From: Mesorhizobium sp. M1E.F.Ca.ET.045.02.1.1
GTDB taxonomy: Bacteria > Pseudomonadota > Alphaproteobacteria > Rhizobiales > Rhizobiaceae
Length of the DNA stretch: 64,000 nucleotides
NCBI RefSeq assembly: GCF_003952485.1
Contig: NZ_CP034447.1
Span: 3,424,501-3,488,500, forward strand
Direction of reading: 5' to 3'
A model generated the notes under the pieces. That model did no database searches and was not told the DNA's origin. It saw only the letters and a list, made by a program, of their open reading frames with translations. A program made the translations under genes and the position numbers. Position 1 is the first letter of the stretch. The number at the start of each line of letters is the position of its first letter. Below, one piece after another: positions 62,628-64,000 of this stretch.

Positions 62628-62702
62628 GGCAATTGCTCCGTGGTCTTTTTGGCGGCGAACCGCAGGCAGTCTTATAGGACGCTTGCCTTATAGTCGGCTT
62701 GA

Positions 62703-63641
62703 ATGGCGACTTCTTTCGTGGTTTGGTCCAATAGTTTCGCAAGTGGGCCACATCCGATGCCGCATGGCCGGGAAATATTCAGGGGCGATGCCGCCGAGCT
62801 CGGCCGGCTGCATGAAAGCCGCTGGCAATGGCTGGAACAGGCGGTCGGGCCGGCGGTCGCGCTGCCGACCGAATATCCCGACGGCTACCACGTGCCGCGG
62901 CACCGGCACAGCCGCAGCCAGTTGCTGCACGCGCTGGTCGGCGTCGTGCTGGTGACGACCAAGCACGGCCGCTGGATGGTGCCGCCCGACCATGCCATGT
63001 GGATACCGGCCGGCATCGAGCATTCGGTCGAGATGCTGGGCGATGTCTCGATGCGCTCGGTCTATGTCACGCCGGACGCCATTCCCGGCCTGCCGGAGGG
63101 CTTGCGCGTCGTCGGCATCACCGGGCTCATGCACAGCCTGATCGTCGAATCGGAGAAGTTGCCGCAGGGCGGCGAGCTCGAAGGGCGCGCCGGATTGATC
63201 ATGGGGCTCTTGCTGCACGAGATCCCGAACCTGCCGGAACGGCCGCTCGGTCTGCCTTTCCCGTCGGATCCGAAGCTCGCGACGCTCTGCCGGCGCTTCG
63301 TGGCGGCGCCTTCGCCGCATGCGACGATCGACGAATGGGCGGATGCCGCGGGCATGAGCCGGCGCTCGTTCACCCGCGCCTTTCAGCGTCAAACCGGGCT
63401 GTCGCTGTCGACATGGCGCCAGCAGGCCTGCCTGTTCGCGGCGTTGCCGAGGCTTGCCGACGACGAGCCGATCACCAGAGTGGCGCTTGACCTCGGCTAT
63501 GACAGCGTGCCGGCCTTCATCACCATGTTCAAGCGCATGCTGGGCGCCTCGCCGCGCGGCTATATGCGCGGCGCGCGCGAGGCGGGCGAGGGGGCAAAGC
63601 GGTTAAGCGGCCCGGTCCGTGCCGAAACCGCGGTGGCTTAA
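62703..63641 (+). CDS. AraC-family transcriptional regulator
   Basis: The product is 312 residues. The N-terminal cupin-like sensor has [20 protein letters not shown] and [17 protein letters not shown], and the C-terminal double helix-turn-helix (about 200-295) has [20 protein letters not shown] and [20 protein letters not shown]. It faces the Fsr-type pump gene and probably controls it. Its end overlaps the prs end by four bases on the opposite strand. Confidence 0.9.
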   Translation: MATSFVVWSNSFASGPHPMPHGREIFRGDAAELGRLHESRWQWLEQAVGPAVALPTEYPDGYHVPRHRHSRSQLLHALVGVVLVTTKHGRWMVPPDHAMWIPAGIEHSVEMLGDVSMRSVYVTPDAIPGLPEGLRVVGITGLMHSLIVESEKLPQGGELEGRAGLIMGLLLHEIPNLPERPLGLPFPSDPKLATLCRRFVAAPSPHATIDEWADAAGMSRRSFTRAFQRQTGLSLSTWRQQACLFAALPRLADDEPITRVALDLGYDSVPAFITMFKRMLGASPRGYMRGAREAGEGAKRLSGPVRAETAVA

Positions 63642-64000
63642 TCGAACAGGCTCGAGACCGATTCCTCGGTCGCCGTGCGCGAGATCGCCTCGCCCATCAG
63701 GTCGGCGATCGAGATGACGCGGATGTTGGGCGCGTCGAGCACGGCCTGGCTCGGCTGGATGGAATCGGTGATCACCAGTTCCTGCAGCTTCGAACCGGCG
63801 ATGCGGGCAACCGCGCCGCCCGAGAGCACGCCATGGGTGATGTAGGCGGTGACGCTGGTCGCGCCGTTGGCGAGCAGCGCGTCGGCGGCATTGCAGAGCG
63901 TGCCGCCGGAATCGACGATGTCGTCGATCAGCAGGCAATCCTTGCCGGCGACGGCGCCGATGATGTTCATGACCTCGGATTCGCCGGGGCGCTCGCGGCG
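63638..64000 (-). CDS. prs: Ribose-phosphate pyrophosphokinase (C-terminal part)
   Basis: The last 120 residues are in the window; the rest lies beyond the edge. [10 protein letters not shown], then [21 protein letters not shown] (PRPP-binding loop, read in parts), THGVLSGGA and the end [14 protein letters not shown] are the Prs C-terminus. It makes PRPP. In many alphaproteobacteria prs lies directly before rplY-pth-ychF on the same strand, from which it is separated here by about 10.7 kb. Confidence 0.95.
   Translation of the reverse strand, partial: RRERPGESEVMNIIGAVAGKDCLLIDDIVDSGGTLCNAADALLANGATSVTAYITHGVLSGGAVARIAGSKLQELVITDSIQPSQAVLDAPNIRVISIADLMGEAISRTATEESVSSLFD

Overview
The window reads as chromosomal DNA of a Rhizobiales alphaproteobacterium, most likely Mesorhizobium. 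The grounds are high GC throughout, a choXWV choline uptake operon, the trmL / ABC exporter pair / petABC / apt neighbourhood, the rplY-pth-ychF run, and several copies of the palindromic intergenic repeats common in mesorhizobia. The genus is an inference from gene content and not a database result. No rRNA, convincing tRNA, CRISPR array or prophage was seen. One complete insertion sequence is present.

Layout. 1-3567 (minus): a three-gene operon of a coiled-coil protein, an unrecognised protein and an AAA-type ATPase cut by the window edge. 4068-7153 (plus): choXWV with a strong hairpin terminator after choX. 7235-9295: an autotransporter-like surface protein. 9487-17507: a sulfur and PLP enzyme region (persulfide-dioxygenase/rhodanese fusion, cysteine-synthase-like enzyme, group II decarboxylase) with two paralogous BTAD/TolB/TPR regulators on either side of the enzyme pair. 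17621-22369: small proteins, a YCII-like protein, an OmpR-type two-component system, small exported proteins and clpS. 22525-23794: an intact IS481-family element with 56-bp perfect ends, inserted in an intergenic palindromic repeat. 23817-30735 (minus): a MoxR / DUF58 / DUF4159 / membrane protein operon. 30890-33416 (plus): DUF1285, NUDIX CoA pyrophosphatase and CCA-adding enzyme, with overlapping ends. 33444-38854: a subtilase next to a small outer-membrane-like protein, DUF1059 and DUF1344 proteins, hemF, a small conserved protein, soxR with a soxS-like operator, and trmL. 38995-43878: a short possible leader ORF, a small protein, two overlapping ABC half-exporters and a small protein. 43987-48049: a cupin, the cytochrome bc1 operon petABC and apt. 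48143-52944 (minus): two tandem MaoC-like genes, corA, ychF, pth and rplY. 53333-63641: a mixed accessory block (GST, sulfonate-type ABC uptake with FMN reductase and flavin monooxygenase, OhrR-like regulator with a chloroperoxidase-type hydrolase, periplasmic epoxide-hydrolase-like protein, Fsr-type MFS pump, AraC regulator). 63638-64000: the C-terminal part of prs.

How genes work together. ChoXWV imports choline. PetABC is the respiratory bc1 complex. MsuE-like reductase, flavin monooxygenase and the SsuABC-like transporter form a likely organosulfur scavenging unit. The minus-strand order prs ... rplY-pth-ychF suggests that the block at 52945-63637 interrupts a normally compact housekeeping cluster. 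The least explained parts are the AAA/coiled-coil operon at the left edge, the enzyme pair with paralogous regulators at 10.5-17.5 kb, the orphan SoxR-type promoter at 38.16 kb, the leader ORF at 38.995 kb and the branched stem structure upstream of corA.
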